Notes under the pieces: generated by a model | The model's input: only the letters and a program-made list of their open reading frames with translations | The model's database searches: none | Told to the model about the DNA's origin: nothing | NCBI GenBank assembly: GCA_944322255.1 | Contig: CALUOK010000011.1 | Location: 1-64,000 of the forward strand | From: Candidatus Methanomethylophilaceae archaeon | Lineage (GTDB): Archaea; Thermoplasmatota; Thermoplasmata; Methanomassiliicoccales; Methanomethylophilaceae | Direction of reading: 5' to 3' | DNA: 64,000 nt | Part shown: piece by piece, positions 1-7,640 of the stretch | How positions within the stretch are numbered: the stretch's first letter is position 1 | Layout: each line of letters begins with the position of its first letter | Position numbers and translations under genes: made by a program

Positions 1-129
1 TGCCACCACAACTCCGTCAGGAGGGAGAGCTCCGGCATCTGGTACTGCAAACACTGCGGAACCAAATTCGCCGCCGGCGCCTACAGCCCCAAGACGAAGA
101 AGGAGCTGTCCCAGGTCAGCGAGAACTGA
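1..129 (+). CDS. rpl37ae: 50S ribosomal protein L37Ae, C-terminal part
   Basis: The window opens inside this gene, so the N-terminus is missing. The remaining 42 codons read as the end of the zinc-ribbon ribosomal protein L37Ae (eukaryotic L43 family) of the large subunit. Visible are the second zinc knuckle, Cys-Lys-His-Cys within GIWYCKHCGTKF, and the family's AGAYSP segment. It ends in TGA at 127-129, and the gene for RNA polymerase subunit P follows 16 bases later in the same direction, an adjacency common in archaea. Identification rests on the C-terminal half only. Confidence 0.85.
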   Translation, partial: CHHNSVRRESSGIWYCKHCGTKFAAGAYSPKTKKELSQVSEN

Positions 130-145
130 GTCACAGGTGGTCCGA

Positions 146-277
146 TTGTACAGATGCGCCAAGTGCAACGAGCCCGTCAGGAACGTCAACGCTCTCGGGC
201 TCCAGTGCGAGAAGTGCGGATCCAAGATCTTCTTCAAGGACAGACCCAACGTGAAGAAGGTCCTGAAGTCCGACTGA
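146..277 (+). CDS. rpoP: DNA-directed RNA polymerase subunit P (Rpb12-like)
   Basis: A 43-residue zinc-ribbon protein with two CxxC knuckles (CAKC near residues 4-7 and CEKC near 21-24), the pattern and size of archaeal RpoP, the counterpart of eukaryotic Rpb12 that helps assemble RNA polymerase. I chose the TTG at 146 because an AGGTGG ribosome-binding site sits five bases before it and the protein then starts MYRCAKC, as in relatives. A GTG at 137 in the same frame overlaps that site and is less likely. It is co-directional with L37Ae, Pcc1 and prefoldin beta. Confidence 0.85.
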   Translation: MYRCAKCNEPVRNVNALGLQCEKCGSKIFFKDRPNVKKVLKSD

Positions 278-279
278 AC

Positions 280-519
280 ATGCTCCATGCGACGCTCAGG
301 ATCCAGGGGCCGGCGGCCAAGGTCGCCGTGCCCGCCATGGGTCCGGAGACGGGAAGGGAACTTCCCCGCACCGAGACGAGCATGCGCATGGATGGCGACG
401 AGGTCCTGATAGAGGTCCGCGCCGCCGACAGCTCGGCCATGAGGGCCGCGCTGAACTCACATCTTGAATGCATCAGGATAATCGAGGACATCGAAGACCT
501 GACGGAGATGAAACCATGA
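280..519 (+). CDS. pcc1: KEOPS complex subunit Pcc1
   Basis: A 79-residue protein with the Pcc1 fold signature: a short beta-hairpin start (MLHATLRI), an acidic middle strand region and the SSAMRAALNSHLECI helix near the C-terminus. Pcc1 is the dimerisation subunit of the KEOPS complex that makes the N6-threonylcarbamoyl group on adenosine 37 of tRNAs reading ANN codons. The ATG lies two bases after the rpoP stop, and its own stop overlaps the prefoldin start, so the genes are translationally coupled. Confidence 0.8.
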   Translation: MLHATLRIQGPAAKVAVPAMGPETGRELPRTETSMRMDGDEVLIEVRAADSSAMRAALNSHLECIRIIEDIEDLTEMKP

Positions 520-869
520 ACGGAATCAGCCCACAGCTCCAGAACCAGATCACGCAGTTCCAGCAGGTCCAGCAGCAGCTCCAGGCCGTCACCACGCAGA
601 AGATGCAGTACGACGCCCAGAAGCGCGAGCTCGCCAGGACCCTCGAGGAGCTCAACGCCAGCACCGGCGCGGTGTACAAGTCCTCCGGCTCCCTGCTCAT
701 CAAGGTCGATGACAAGGACAAGCTCAAGGGCGAGCTCGAGGAGTCCATCGAGATGATGGACGTCCGCGTCAGCTCCCTGGAGCGCCAGGAGACGAGTCTC
801 AAGGAGAGGTACCAGTCCCTCCAGGAGACCATCAACGCCGCCATGGGCAACATGCCCAGGCAGCAGTGA
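516..869 (+). CDS. pfdB: Prefoldin beta subunit
   Basis: A 117-residue, Gln-rich protein made of two long coiled coils (about residues 5-45 and 70-112) joined by a beta-hairpin segment (VYKSSGSLLIKV), which is the architecture of archaeal prefoldin beta. The hexameric alpha2beta4 chaperone delivers unfolded chains to the thermosome. The start ATG at 516 overlaps the pcc1 stop as ATGA. Synteny L37Ae-RpoP-Pcc1-prefoldin beta is an archaeal gene order that supports all four calls. The 129 bases after it carry the promoter of the next gene. Confidence 0.9.
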   Translation: MNGISPQLQNQITQFQQVQQQLQAVTTQKMQYDAQKRELARTLEELNASTGAVYKSSGSLLIKVDDKDKLKGELEESIEMMDVRVSSLERQETSLKERYQSLQETINAAMGNMPRQQ

Positions 870-954
870 TCCAAACCCATTCCCCCTTCTCAGGGATACG
901 GCATCCGTCGTATCCGGACACCTATATAGTCGTCTTACAACGACGATAGTCGCT

Positions 955-976
955 CCCCCCCCCCCTCGTTATATAC
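955..976 (+). promoter_or_regulatory. TATA box and poly-C tract before the ABC exporter
   Basis: TTATATAC at 969-976 is 23-30 bases before the ATG at 999, the spacing expected for an archaeal promoter giving a leaderless mRNA. Eleven consecutive C residues (955-965) sit immediately upstream, where the BRE would normally be, and a second TATA-like element (CTATATAG, about 922-929) lies farther up. Confidence 0.55.
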
Positions 977-998
977 AACATCGTATGATTCGCCCCCC

Positions 999-1718
999 AT
1001 GGAAGCACTCGTACTGAACGATGTGCGGAAGTCATACGGCAACAGGGAGGCCGTCCACGGCATCTCCCTGACCGTCCACGAGGGCGAGATCTTCGGACTC
1101 ATCGGCCACAACGGGGCGGGGAAGACCACCACGCTGCGTATGATCTCCACACTGCTCAGGATCACCTCGGGAAGCATCTCGGTGTACGGCCACGACGTGG
1201 CCACGGAACCGGACGAGGTCAGGAAGATCATCAGCTACCTGCCGGAGGACGCAGGCGCGTACAAGGACCTCACCGGCCGGGCCTACCTGGAGTTCATGGC
1301 CAGCTTCTTCGCCTCCGGCGCCGAGAAGGAGGCCATGGTCCAGAAGGGCATCGAGCTGGCCGACCTGGGGGACAGGATAGACTCCAAGGTCGACACCTAC
1401 AGCAAGGGGATGATGCGCAGGCTGCTCATAGCCAGGGCCATCATGCCCTCCCCCAGGCTCGCGATTCTGGACGAGGTCACGTCCGGACTGGACGTCATCA
1501 ACTCCTACGAGATCAGGGAGATCATCAGGAACATCGCCAGTACCGGCGTCACCGTGGTCATGTCCTCCCACAACATGTTCGAGGTGGACATGCTCTGCGA
1601 CAGGGTCGGCATGATAGACCAGGGCAACCTGATCCTTCTGGGCACCCCGGCGGAGCTGAAGGCCGAGTACGGGGTCGACACCCTCGAAGAGGTGTTCGTG
1701 AAGGCGGTGAGAGGATGA
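999..1718 (+). CDS. ABC exporter, ATP-binding protein
   Basis: A 239-residue ABC ATPase. It has Walker A (GHNGAGKTT, near 36-44), a degenerate signature loop (YSKGMMRR, instead of LSGGQ) and Walker B (AILDEVTSGLD, with Val where Pro is usual), then the H-loop (MSSHN). Degenerate signature loops of the form SKGM are typical of ABC-2 type drug, antibiotic or sodium exporters (NatA/CcmA class). The permease begins inside its stop codon (ATGA at 1715), so the two form one transporter. Substrate cannot be told from sequence. The mRNA is probably leaderless. Confidence 0.85.
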   Translation: MEALVLNDVRKSYGNREAVHGISLTVHEGEIFGLIGHNGAGKTTTLRMISTLLRITSGSISVYGHDVATEPDEVRKIISYLPEDAGAYKDLTGRAYLEFMASFFASGAEKEAMVQKGIELADLGDRIDSKVDTYSKGMMRRLLIARAIMPSPRLAILDEVTSGLDVINSYEIREIIRNIASTGVTVVMSSHNMFEVDMLCDRVGMIDQGNLILLGTPAELKAEYGVDTLEEVFVKAVRG

Positions 1719-3046
1719 GCCACATGACCAGCATCATCCGCAAGGAGGTCAGGGAGCTCCTGACCCCCGGGTCGGTGATCTCCGTGCTCGTGATGGTCGT
1801 CCTGTTCGCCGGACTCGGAGGGCTCATCGGAGGGGAGGTGGACAGCGCCGCCGAGCTCCCACAGTTCGGCCTGATAGTCGAGGAAGGGGAGTACACGGAT
1901 GGCTGGGACCCCGCCCAGATCCTGTACGACGCCTACGGCGAGGAGAACGCCTCCAAGATCGTCATCATGGACAGCACCTGCGGCAGCTCCGACTCGGAGA
2001 TTATTTCGGAGATGCAGGAGAAGGGCCTCGTCAGCGCCATAGCGCTCCCGGACAAGGAGTCGTTCTCCGAGAGCATGGCCTCCCAGACCCAGATATCGGT
2101 CAAGCAGTACTACCTGTACCAGCCCACTGGCCTCTTCGGCTCCGTTGGATCCACGATCATGTCGTCCGTGGTGTCCATCCTGAGCAGCAGCCTCTCGCAG
2201 CTGCTGGTGGCCGGGGAGTCCGGCGACGTGAACTACCAGTTCATCATGAACCCCGTCGGAACCGCCGGGGACGACATTAACACGATCGTGGACGGGGCGA
2301 TGCACAGCGGCATCACCCCCTACGACATCTCCAACGAGGTCACCTCCCAGACCCTGATGATCCCCATCGTGATCATGATCATCATAATGATGGTCGGGAG
2401 CATCGTCATCAGCTCCATGGGCTCAGAGAAGGAGAACAAGACCCTGGAGACCCTGCTGACCATGCCCATCAAGAGGACGTCCATCGTCAGCGGGAAGATC
2501 GTAGCGGCGGCCATCGTCGGACTCGTGTACGGACTGGCCTACATGCTCGGCATGAGCATCTACATGGGCGCGATGACCGGGACCATCTCCGGATCCACCA
2601 GCGTGAGCCTGGAGGACCTGGGCATGGCGCTGGACGCGGCGGACTGGGCCCTCGTCATGGTGTCCATGTTCCTGTCCATCGTGTGCGCCCTGGGAATCTG
2701 CATGATCCTGGGCGCCTTCGCCAAGAACTACAAGTCCGCGCAGACCATGACCATGCCCCTGAGCATCCTGGCGATGATCCCCATGTTCATCGTCATGTTC
2801 ACCGGATGGTACGGAGCCGGGGGCGCCATACAGGCCATAACCTTCGCCATCCCGTTCTCCCACCCGATGATGGCCATGCCCGCGCTGATGTACGGCGACG
2901 TGACGCTGGTCCTGGGCGGGATCGCGTACATGGCGGTGTTCGCGCTGGTGTCCATCCTGATCACTGTCAGGCTCTACAACTCCGACATCCTCATAACCGG
3001 CATCGGACAGAACAAGTACGTCCAGAAGCTGACCGGCAGGAAGTGA
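1715..3046 (+). CDS. ABC-2 type exporter permease
   Basis: A 443-residue membrane protein with the ABC-2 (NatB-like) layout: one N-terminal transmembrane helix (about 18-40), a large extracytoplasmic region of roughly 160 residues, then five or six membrane helices from about residue 210. The conserved cytoplasmic segment after the second helix, SEKENKTLETLLTMPIKR, is the coupling region of NatB-type permeases. It overlaps the ATPase by four bases and is co-transcribed with it. A GC-rich inverted repeat follows the stop near 3055-3070. Confidence 0.85.
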   Translation: MSHMTSIIRKEVRELLTPGSVISVLVMVVLFAGLGGLIGGEVDSAAELPQFGLIVEEGEYTDGWDPAQILYDAYGEENASKIVIMDSTCGSSDSEIISEMQEKGLVSAIALPDKESFSESMASQTQISVKQYYLYQPTGLFGSVGSTIMSSVVSILSSSLSQLLVAGESGDVNYQFIMNPVGTAGDDINTIVDGAMHSGITPYDISNEVTSQTLMIPIVIMIIIMMVGSIVISSMGSEKENKTLETLLTMPIKRTSIVSGKIVAAAIVGLVYGLAYMLGMSIYMGAMTGTISGSTSVSLEDLGMALDAADWALVMVSMFLSIVCALGICMILGAFAKNYKSAQTMTMPLSILAMIPMFIVMFTGWYGAGGAIQAITFAIPFSHPMMAMPALMYGDVTLVLGGIAYMAVFALVSILITVRLYNSDILITGIGQNKYVQKLTGRK

Positions 3047-3106
3047 GTGAAACGACGCCTCCGGGCGCCCCTTTCCCTTTTTATCTGACCTCACATATCA
3101 GGCGGC

Positions 3107-4084
3107 ATGCTCTCTCGCATCGCAGACGAACTCGGACACGGAAGGAAGGTCATACTCGTCCACGGCAACGCCGACATGGACGCGCTCGGGTCGGCCTACG
3201 CGATGTCGAGGTCGTTCCCCGATGCGGACATATTCGCCCCCAACGGCCTGGACAGGGTCTCCAGGATGGTGGCGGACAAGATGGGAGTGGATGTCCTGGA
3301 GTCCTGCGACTACTCCGGGTACGACAGGGTCGTGGTAGTTGACACGTCCTCCCCGGAGCAGCTGGAGGGCGCGCCCGAGATCCCCTCGGACGCCATCATC
3401 ATCGACCACCACAAGCCCACCGGCAGGTGGGACTTCGTCGGGACGTTCTACTGCGACGACACGAGGACCTCCTGCTGCGAGATCGTGAAGCAGATCATAG
3501 ACGCCGCCGGAGTGGAGATGCGCAGGGACGTGGGGCTCATGCTGCTGGGCGGGATGCTCACCGACAGCGGGCACTTCCAGTACGCCAAGCCCGCCATGCT
3601 CCCGGAGTTCTCCGACATCATGGTCAGATGCGGCATCGAGATGGACGAGGCCATGGACCTCACCCAGGCCCCGGTCAGCATGTCCGAGAAGATCGCCATG
3701 ATGAAGGCCATCGAGAGGACCAGGTTCGACCGCGTCGGCGAGATGATCGTGGCCATATCCTTCGGCGGCAGCTTCGAGGCGTCCTCGTGCAGGGCCATCA
3801 TGGCGGCCGGGGCCGACGTGGTGTTCGTGGGGTCCCAGAGGGACGAGAACTTCCGCCTCAGCGCCAGGGCGACCCAGGAGGCCGTGAGGAAGGGGATCCA
3901 CCTGGGCGAGATCATGTCCGGGATAGGCAGGGAGACCATGGCAGACGGCGGGGGCCACGGCGGAGCCGCGGGACTCACCGGGATCGGGGACACCGAGGCC
4001 ATGCTCAACATCTGCATGAGCCGGACCATGGAGGTCTTCCGCGACATCAAGAAGAGGGAGATGCTCGAGCGCGGGGACGCGTGA
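3107..4084 (+). CDS. DHH-family phosphoesterase
   Basis: A 325-residue soluble protein with the DHH/DHHA1 metal centres: HGNADMDALGS (motif I, near 20-30), VVVDTSS (motif II), IDHHKP (motif III, the DHH), GGMLTDSGHF (motif IV), and the C-terminal DHHA1 motif DGGGHGGAAG. This family cleaves oligonucleotides, cyclic dinucleotides or phosphoadenosine phosphate using two Mn ions. The arrangement is that of the archaeal NrnA/RecJ-like group. The exact substrate is not evident. It converges on tyrS with a shared terminator hairpin between them. Confidence 0.85.
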   Translation: MLSRIADELGHGRKVILVHGNADMDALGSAYAMSRSFPDADIFAPNGLDRVSRMVADKMGVDVLESCDYSGYDRVVVVDTSSPEQLEGAPEIPSDAIIIDHHKPTGRWDFVGTFYCDDTRTSCCEIVKQIIDAAGVEMRRDVGLMLLGGMLTDSGHFQYAKPAMLPEFSDIMVRCGIEMDEAMDLTQAPVSMSEKIAMMKAIERTRFDRVGEMIVAISFGGSFEASSCRAIMAAGADVVFVGSQRDENFRLSARATQEAVRKGIHLGEIMSGIGRETMADGGGHGGAAGLTGIGDTEAMLNICMSRTMEVFRDIKKREMLERGDA

Positions 4085-4117
4085 CCGGCACCGCACTCTC
4101 GGAATTATAGAGAAAAG

Positions 4118-4136
4118 CCGGAGGTGGACCCTCCGG
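4118..4136. terminator. Bidirectional terminator hairpin
   Basis: Perfect 7-bp inverted repeat CCGGAGG / CCTCCGG with a 5-base loop between the convergent DHH gene and tyrS. It is flanked by AT-rich bases on both sides (ATTATAGAGAAAA before, AATT after), so it could end transcription from either direction. Confidence 0.5.
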
Positions 4137-4144
4137 AATTGGTT

Positions 4145-5212
4145 TCACCTGAACTTCTTGACGCTCTCGACGACCTTGAGGATGGCCTCGTAGTTGTCGG
4201 GCTTGGCGGCGAAGTAGTCCCTGACAGGCTGGAGAGTCTTGTCGAGACCGTCCGTGACACCGGCCTTCAGGTCCACGGGGGACAGGGCTCCGCCGAAGTA
4301 GGCCTCGGCGAGCTCCTCGTACGTGGCGTAGTCCACGGGTCCGCCGTACTTCTCGGGCCTCTCGATGTGCATGGTCCCGTTCCTGGGGAAGAGGATGTAC
4401 CTGCACAGCATGAGGACGGGGTTCTCGCCCTCGTGCTCCCTCTCCGGAGGGCAGTAGGCCTTCTTCATCTTGGAGGCGATCTCCTCCCTGGTGTCGTGGA
4501 TCTTGACGCTGCCGTTGGGGTCGCTCTTGGACATCTTGGACTCCACGGGGTCCATCCTGTTGCCGCCCTTCAGTCCGGGGAGCAGGGGGGTGTGGAGCGC
4601 GATGGGCTTCTTCCATCCGAGCCTGTCCGCGGCGTCCCTGGCGAGCATGTGGGCCCTCCTCTGGTCCAGTCCGGCGTAGGCCACGTCGAGTCCCATGCAG
4701 AATATGTCGGTGGCCTGGAGGATGGGGTAGAACACCTTGGAGGTGTCGACCTCGGCCTCGTCCTCGGACCTGCCCATGATGGTCATGGCCCTCTTGACCC
4801 TGGAGAGCGAGGTGACCTTGGCCACCTTGATCGCCATCTCCCAGTACTCGATGTCGTTGAGGATCTCGCTGGCGTACTTGAACTCGACCTTGTCCTCGGG
4901 GACTCCCAGGGCGATGAAGCAGTCCTGCATGTACCGGGCGCAGGTGCGGATGTTATCAAGGTCACCGCCCAGCTTGTCGTTGATGTAGGCGTGCCAGTCC
5001 GCCCAGAAGATGGTCACCCTGAAGCCTGCGTCGGTCAGGTCCCTGATCTTCTGCGCCACGAGCACCCATCCCAGGTGCACGAGGCCGGAGGGCTCGAACC
5101 CGATGTAGGCGGTGGGCTCCTCCTTCTCGGTCAGGAGGGCGCGGAGCTCCTCCTCTGTCACGGTCTCCTCGGTGTTCCTCATTACGAGGGCCAGCCTCTG
5201 TTCGACATCCAT
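4145..5212 (-). CDS. tyrS: Tyrosyl-tRNA synthetase
   Basis: A 355-residue class I synthetase of the archaeal/eukaryotic TyrRS type. It carries the HIGH-like motif in GFEPSGLVHLG (near residues 38-48), the tyrosine-pocket segment QATDIFCMGLDVAYAGLDQ and the KMSKS loop (SKMSKSDPNG, near 225). It charges tRNA-Tyr, and a tRNA-Tyr gene lies about 18 kb away in this window. I placed the start at the ATG at 5212 (MDVEQRL). The frame stays open upstream through hpt, but that is an antisense shadow. TrpRS was considered, but the GLDQRRAHMLARD segment is TyrRS-like. Confidence 0.9.
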   Translation of the reverse strand: MDVEQRLALVMRNTEETVTEEELRALLTEKEEPTAYIGFEPSGLVHLGWVLVAQKIRDLTDAGFRVTIFWADWHAYINDKLGGDLDNIRTCARYMQDCFIALGVPEDKVEFKYASEILNDIEYWEMAIKVAKVTSLSRVKRAMTIMGRSEDEAEVDTSKVFYPILQATDIFCMGLDVAYAGLDQRRAHMLARDAADRLGWKKPIALHTPLLPGLKGGNRMDPVESKMSKSDPNGSVKIHDTREEIASKMKKAYCPPEREHEGENPVLMLCRYILFPRNGTMHIERPEKYGGPVDYATYEELAEAYFGGALSPVDLKAGVTDGLDKTLQPVRDYFAAKPDNYEAILKVVESVKKFR

Positions 5213-5267
5213 GTTGATCGGTGCGGGATAGGCAAACCCTATTAAAAGCGATGCTGTTGGAAGGGTG

Positions 5268-5831
5268 ATGGCAGGAGAATACCCGCTTCTCGAGAGCTCG
5301 TTCCTGTCCAGCCCCGTGGTGGACCTGGACGGATACCCGTACTTCGTGAACCCGGTCAGCGACGGGATCCCATGCATGACCCGCGAGCTGCTCGACGAGG
5401 TGGTCGGCGGCATCGTCTCCGTGGCGGACCTGGACTGCGACATGGTCCTGACGCCGGAGGCCATGGGCATCCCCCTGGCCGCGTGCATCACCGAGCGCAC
5501 CGGGATCCCCTACTCGGTCATCCGCAAGAGGAGGTACGGCCTCCCCGGGGAGATATCCCTGGACCAGCGCACCGGCTACTCCCACTCCCCGATGTACGTC
5601 AACGGCGTGGGTCCCGGCACCAGGGTCGCCGTGGTGGACGACGTGGTCAGCACCGGGGGCACGCTCAAGGCCATCGTGGGCGCGTTGAGGGATGCCGGGG
5701 TGATCGTGACGGAGGTCGTGACGGTCTACAGCAAGCAGAGGGACCTGTCAGGACTGTCCGCGGAGCTGGGCGTCCCGGCGAGATGCCTGCTGGCTGTGAG
5801 CTCCTCCGGCGGCGTGCCCTGCCTGTTGTGA
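5268..5831 (+). CDS. hpt: Hypoxanthine/guanine phosphoribosyltransferase, archaeal type
   Basis: A 187-residue type I phosphoribosyltransferase. The 13-residue PRPP loop VAVVDDVVSTGGT is clear near residues 123-135, and the stretches TPEAMGIPLA and VIRKRRYGLPGE match the archaeal Hpt/APRT-like family that salvages hypoxanthine, guanine or adenine to nucleotides. The ATG at 5268 is preferred to an in-frame GTG three bases upstream. It is divergent from tyrS with only 55 bases between the two starts, so their promoters must overlap. Confidence 0.8.
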   Translation: MAGEYPLLESSFLSSPVVDLDGYPYFVNPVSDGIPCMTRELLDEVVGGIVSVADLDCDMVLTPEAMGIPLAACITERTGIPYSVIRKRRYGLPGEISLDQRTGYSHSPMYVNGVGPGTRVAVVDDVVSTGGTLKAIVGALRDAGVIVTEVVTVYSKQRDLSGLSAELGVPARCLLAVSSSGGVPCLL

Positions 5832-5882
5832 TGTTGAGTCACACGGTTCCCGTAATATACCCGTCAGCGACAGCCCTCCCCC

Positions 5883-7640
5883 ATGGACCCTGTGCTGGTG
5901 GGATTCTGCATGGTCATGACGATGGCCGGAGCGGGGATGGGGCTGTTCAGCGGACTCGCCCCCGGGATCCACGTCAACACCCTGGCTGCGATGCTCCTGA
6001 CCGCGCATCCGGCTTTGGTGTCGGCTGTGTCGGGGCGTCTGGACGCCGACGGCGCGTCGATGGCGGTCTGCTGCTGCATAATGTCGGCGTCGGTGGTGCA
6101 CTCGTTCGTGGACTTCGTGCCGTCGGTCTTCATAGGCGCCCCCGACGGGGAGGACGCGGTGTCGGTGCTCCCGGGACACAGGCTGCTGAGGCAGGGCCGC
6201 GGGATGGTCGCCGTCAGAGCGGCGGCGATAGGCAGCCTGGTGGGCGCTTCCGCGGCGGTACTGATGTCGGTGCCCCTGCAGTGGCTCCTCCTGAACGGCC
6301 TCGGGGACGGGCTGGAGCGTCTGACTCCGATGGTCCTCCTGGCCGCCGCCGGCGCGATCCTGGCCTCGGAGCGCCGTCGCGGGAACGTGATGTGGGGTGC
6401 GGCGGCCTTCGCCATGTCCGGGATGCTGGGGCTGGCGTGCATGACCCTGGAGATCCCCATGGACGGCGTCCTGGACGAGGGGAGCGTCATGCTGCCCATG
6501 CTGACCGGCCTGTTCGGGATCCCGGTCCTCCTGGAGTCGTCCTCCTCTTCGAGGATGCCGGAGCAGAGGGACCGCGTGGCCGACCCCGTGGGCATGGTCC
6601 CCGGACTGAAGGGTGTGCTGATGGGGACCGTGGCCGGCTGGTTCCCGGGGATAACGTCCACGGTCGGAGCCTCCATGTCCGCGGCGGTGTTCCCGGAGGA
6701 CCGCCCTGAGTGCTTCATATCAACGGTGGCCTCGATCGGGACCGTGACGGCCGTCCTCTCCCTGGTGACGCTGTCTGTCTCTGGCAACGGCAGGTCGGGG
6801 ACCGCCCTGGCCATCGGTGAGATCGCAGGGGACTCCCTGACGGGATTCATGTCGGAGGGGTTCCTGCTTATGCTGCTGTCCACCGCGGCCGCTTCGCTGA
6901 TGGGATATTGGCTGACGGTCTGGTCCGGCAGGACGATGTCCGGACTCATGGGGAAGGTGGACGCCGGCAGGATGAACCGCAACGTGATCGCTGTGCTCGT
7001 GGCCGTCACCCTCGCCCTCACCGGCCCGTACGGCGTGGTCGTTCTGGCATGCTCCACGCTGGTGGGCCTGATGCCGGGGGTGTTCGGAACCGGGAGGATC
7101 GTCCTCTGCGGATGCCTGCTCCTCCCGGTGCTGATGTTCGAGTTCGGCTACCGATCACTGCAGCTTCGACTGGGCCTTGGACATGAACTTGGCGTTGTCC
7201 ACCACGAACCTCTCGTGGGTGCCGGAGCCGATCTCGCCCGCGGCGTCGGTCACGGTGACTCTGAAAACGAGCCTCCTCCTGTCGACCTCCACGAGCTCGG
7301 TGACGCAGGTGGCGCTCATGCCGACGGGGGTGGCGGCGGAGTGGGCCACGTCCAGATGGGTGCCGACGGTGCTGGACCCCTCCTCCAGGTGGGGTGCCAC
7401 GCTCTCGCTGGCGGTGGCCTCGATGAGCGCTATCATGGCGGGGGTCGCGAACACCTTCAGCGTCCCGGACCCCAGGGCCTCGGCGGTGTTGGATTCGGTC
7501 ACTTCGACGGTCTTCTCTCCTCTGATTCCAGGGCTGAGCATGGGGGCCGTATTCTCTCCCCCGACATATTAACTAACCTGAATACTATGCGGGCGTTATG
7601 GGATTGGAAGATGACCTCTACGACGAGCTCTACGAGCTGA
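5883..7640 (+). CDS. TctA-family integral membrane protein, reading frame without a timely stop
   Basis: The first ~425 codons code for a polytopic membrane protein of the TctA/DUF112 group (COG1784 in archaea). It starts with GLFSGLAPGIHVNTLA near residues 20-35 and has a second related repeat, VAGWFPGITSTVGASM, near 255-270, as in tripartite tricarboxylate carriers. In archaea it occurs without TctB/TctC and its substrate is unknown. The last membrane segment ends at about 7152 (LLPVLMFEFGY). The frame then runs on with no stop through the opposite-strand thioesterase gene and 43 bases into the helicase gene, to TGA at 7638-7640. The tail is antisense of a real gene and probably not native, so a lost stop or a frameshift near 7150 is likely. 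Confidence 0.65.
   Translation: MDPVLVGFCMVMTMAGAGMGLFSGLAPGIHVNTLAAMLLTAHPALVSAVSGRLDADGASMAVCCCIMSASVVHSFVDFVPSVFIGAPDGEDAVSVLPGHRLLRQGRGMVAVRAAAIGSLVGASAAVLMSVPLQWLLLNGLGDGLERLTPMVLLAAAGAILASERRRGNVMWGAAAFAMSGMLGLACMTLEIPMDGVLDEGSVMLPMLTGLFGIPVLLESSSSSRMPEQRDRVADPVGMVPGLKGVLMGTVAGWFPGITSTVGASMSAAVFPEDRPECFISTVASIGTVTAVLSLVTLSVSGNGRSGTALAIGEIAGDSLTGFMSEGFLLMLLSTAAASLMGYWLTVWSGRTMSGLMGKVDAGRMNRNVIAVLVAVTLALTGPYGVVVLACSTLVGLMPGVFGTGRIVLCGCLLLPVLMFEFGYRSLQLRLGLGHELGVVHHEPLVGAGADLARGVGHGDSENEPPPVDLHELGDAGGAHADGGGGGVGHVQMGADGAGPLLQVGCHALAGGGLDERYHGGGREHLQRPGPQGLGGVGFGHFDGLLSSDSRAEHGGRILSPDILTNLNTMRALWDWKMTSTTSSTS
7155..7541 (-). CDS. FlK-like hotdog thioesterase
   Basis: A 128-residue hotdog-fold protein closely resembling the fluoroacetyl-CoA thioesterase (FlK) family. 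Thr33, Glu41 and His67 fall at the same spacing as the catalytic Thr42-Glu50-His76 of FlK, within FATPAMIALIEA and VGTHLDVAHSAATPVGM. Family members hydrolyse small acyl-CoA esters, and the physiological substrate here is unknown. The gene is transcribed towards the TctA-like gene, whose frame runs antisense through it. Conserved residues along the full length leave little doubt it is real. Confidence 0.85.
   Translation of the reverse strand: MLSPGIRGEKTVEVTESNTAEALGSGTLKVFATPAMIALIEATASESVAPHLEEGSSTVGTHLDVAHSAATPVGMSATCVTELVEVDRRRLVFRVTVTDAAGEIGSGTHERFVVDNAKFMSKAQSKLQ

Noticed and set aside
4145-5212. Tryptophanyl- instead of tyrosyl-tRNA synthetase
   Set aside because: Segments QATDIFCMGLDVAYAGLDQ and the spacing of the KMSKS loop match TyrRS. 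The fit with TrpRS is poorer.
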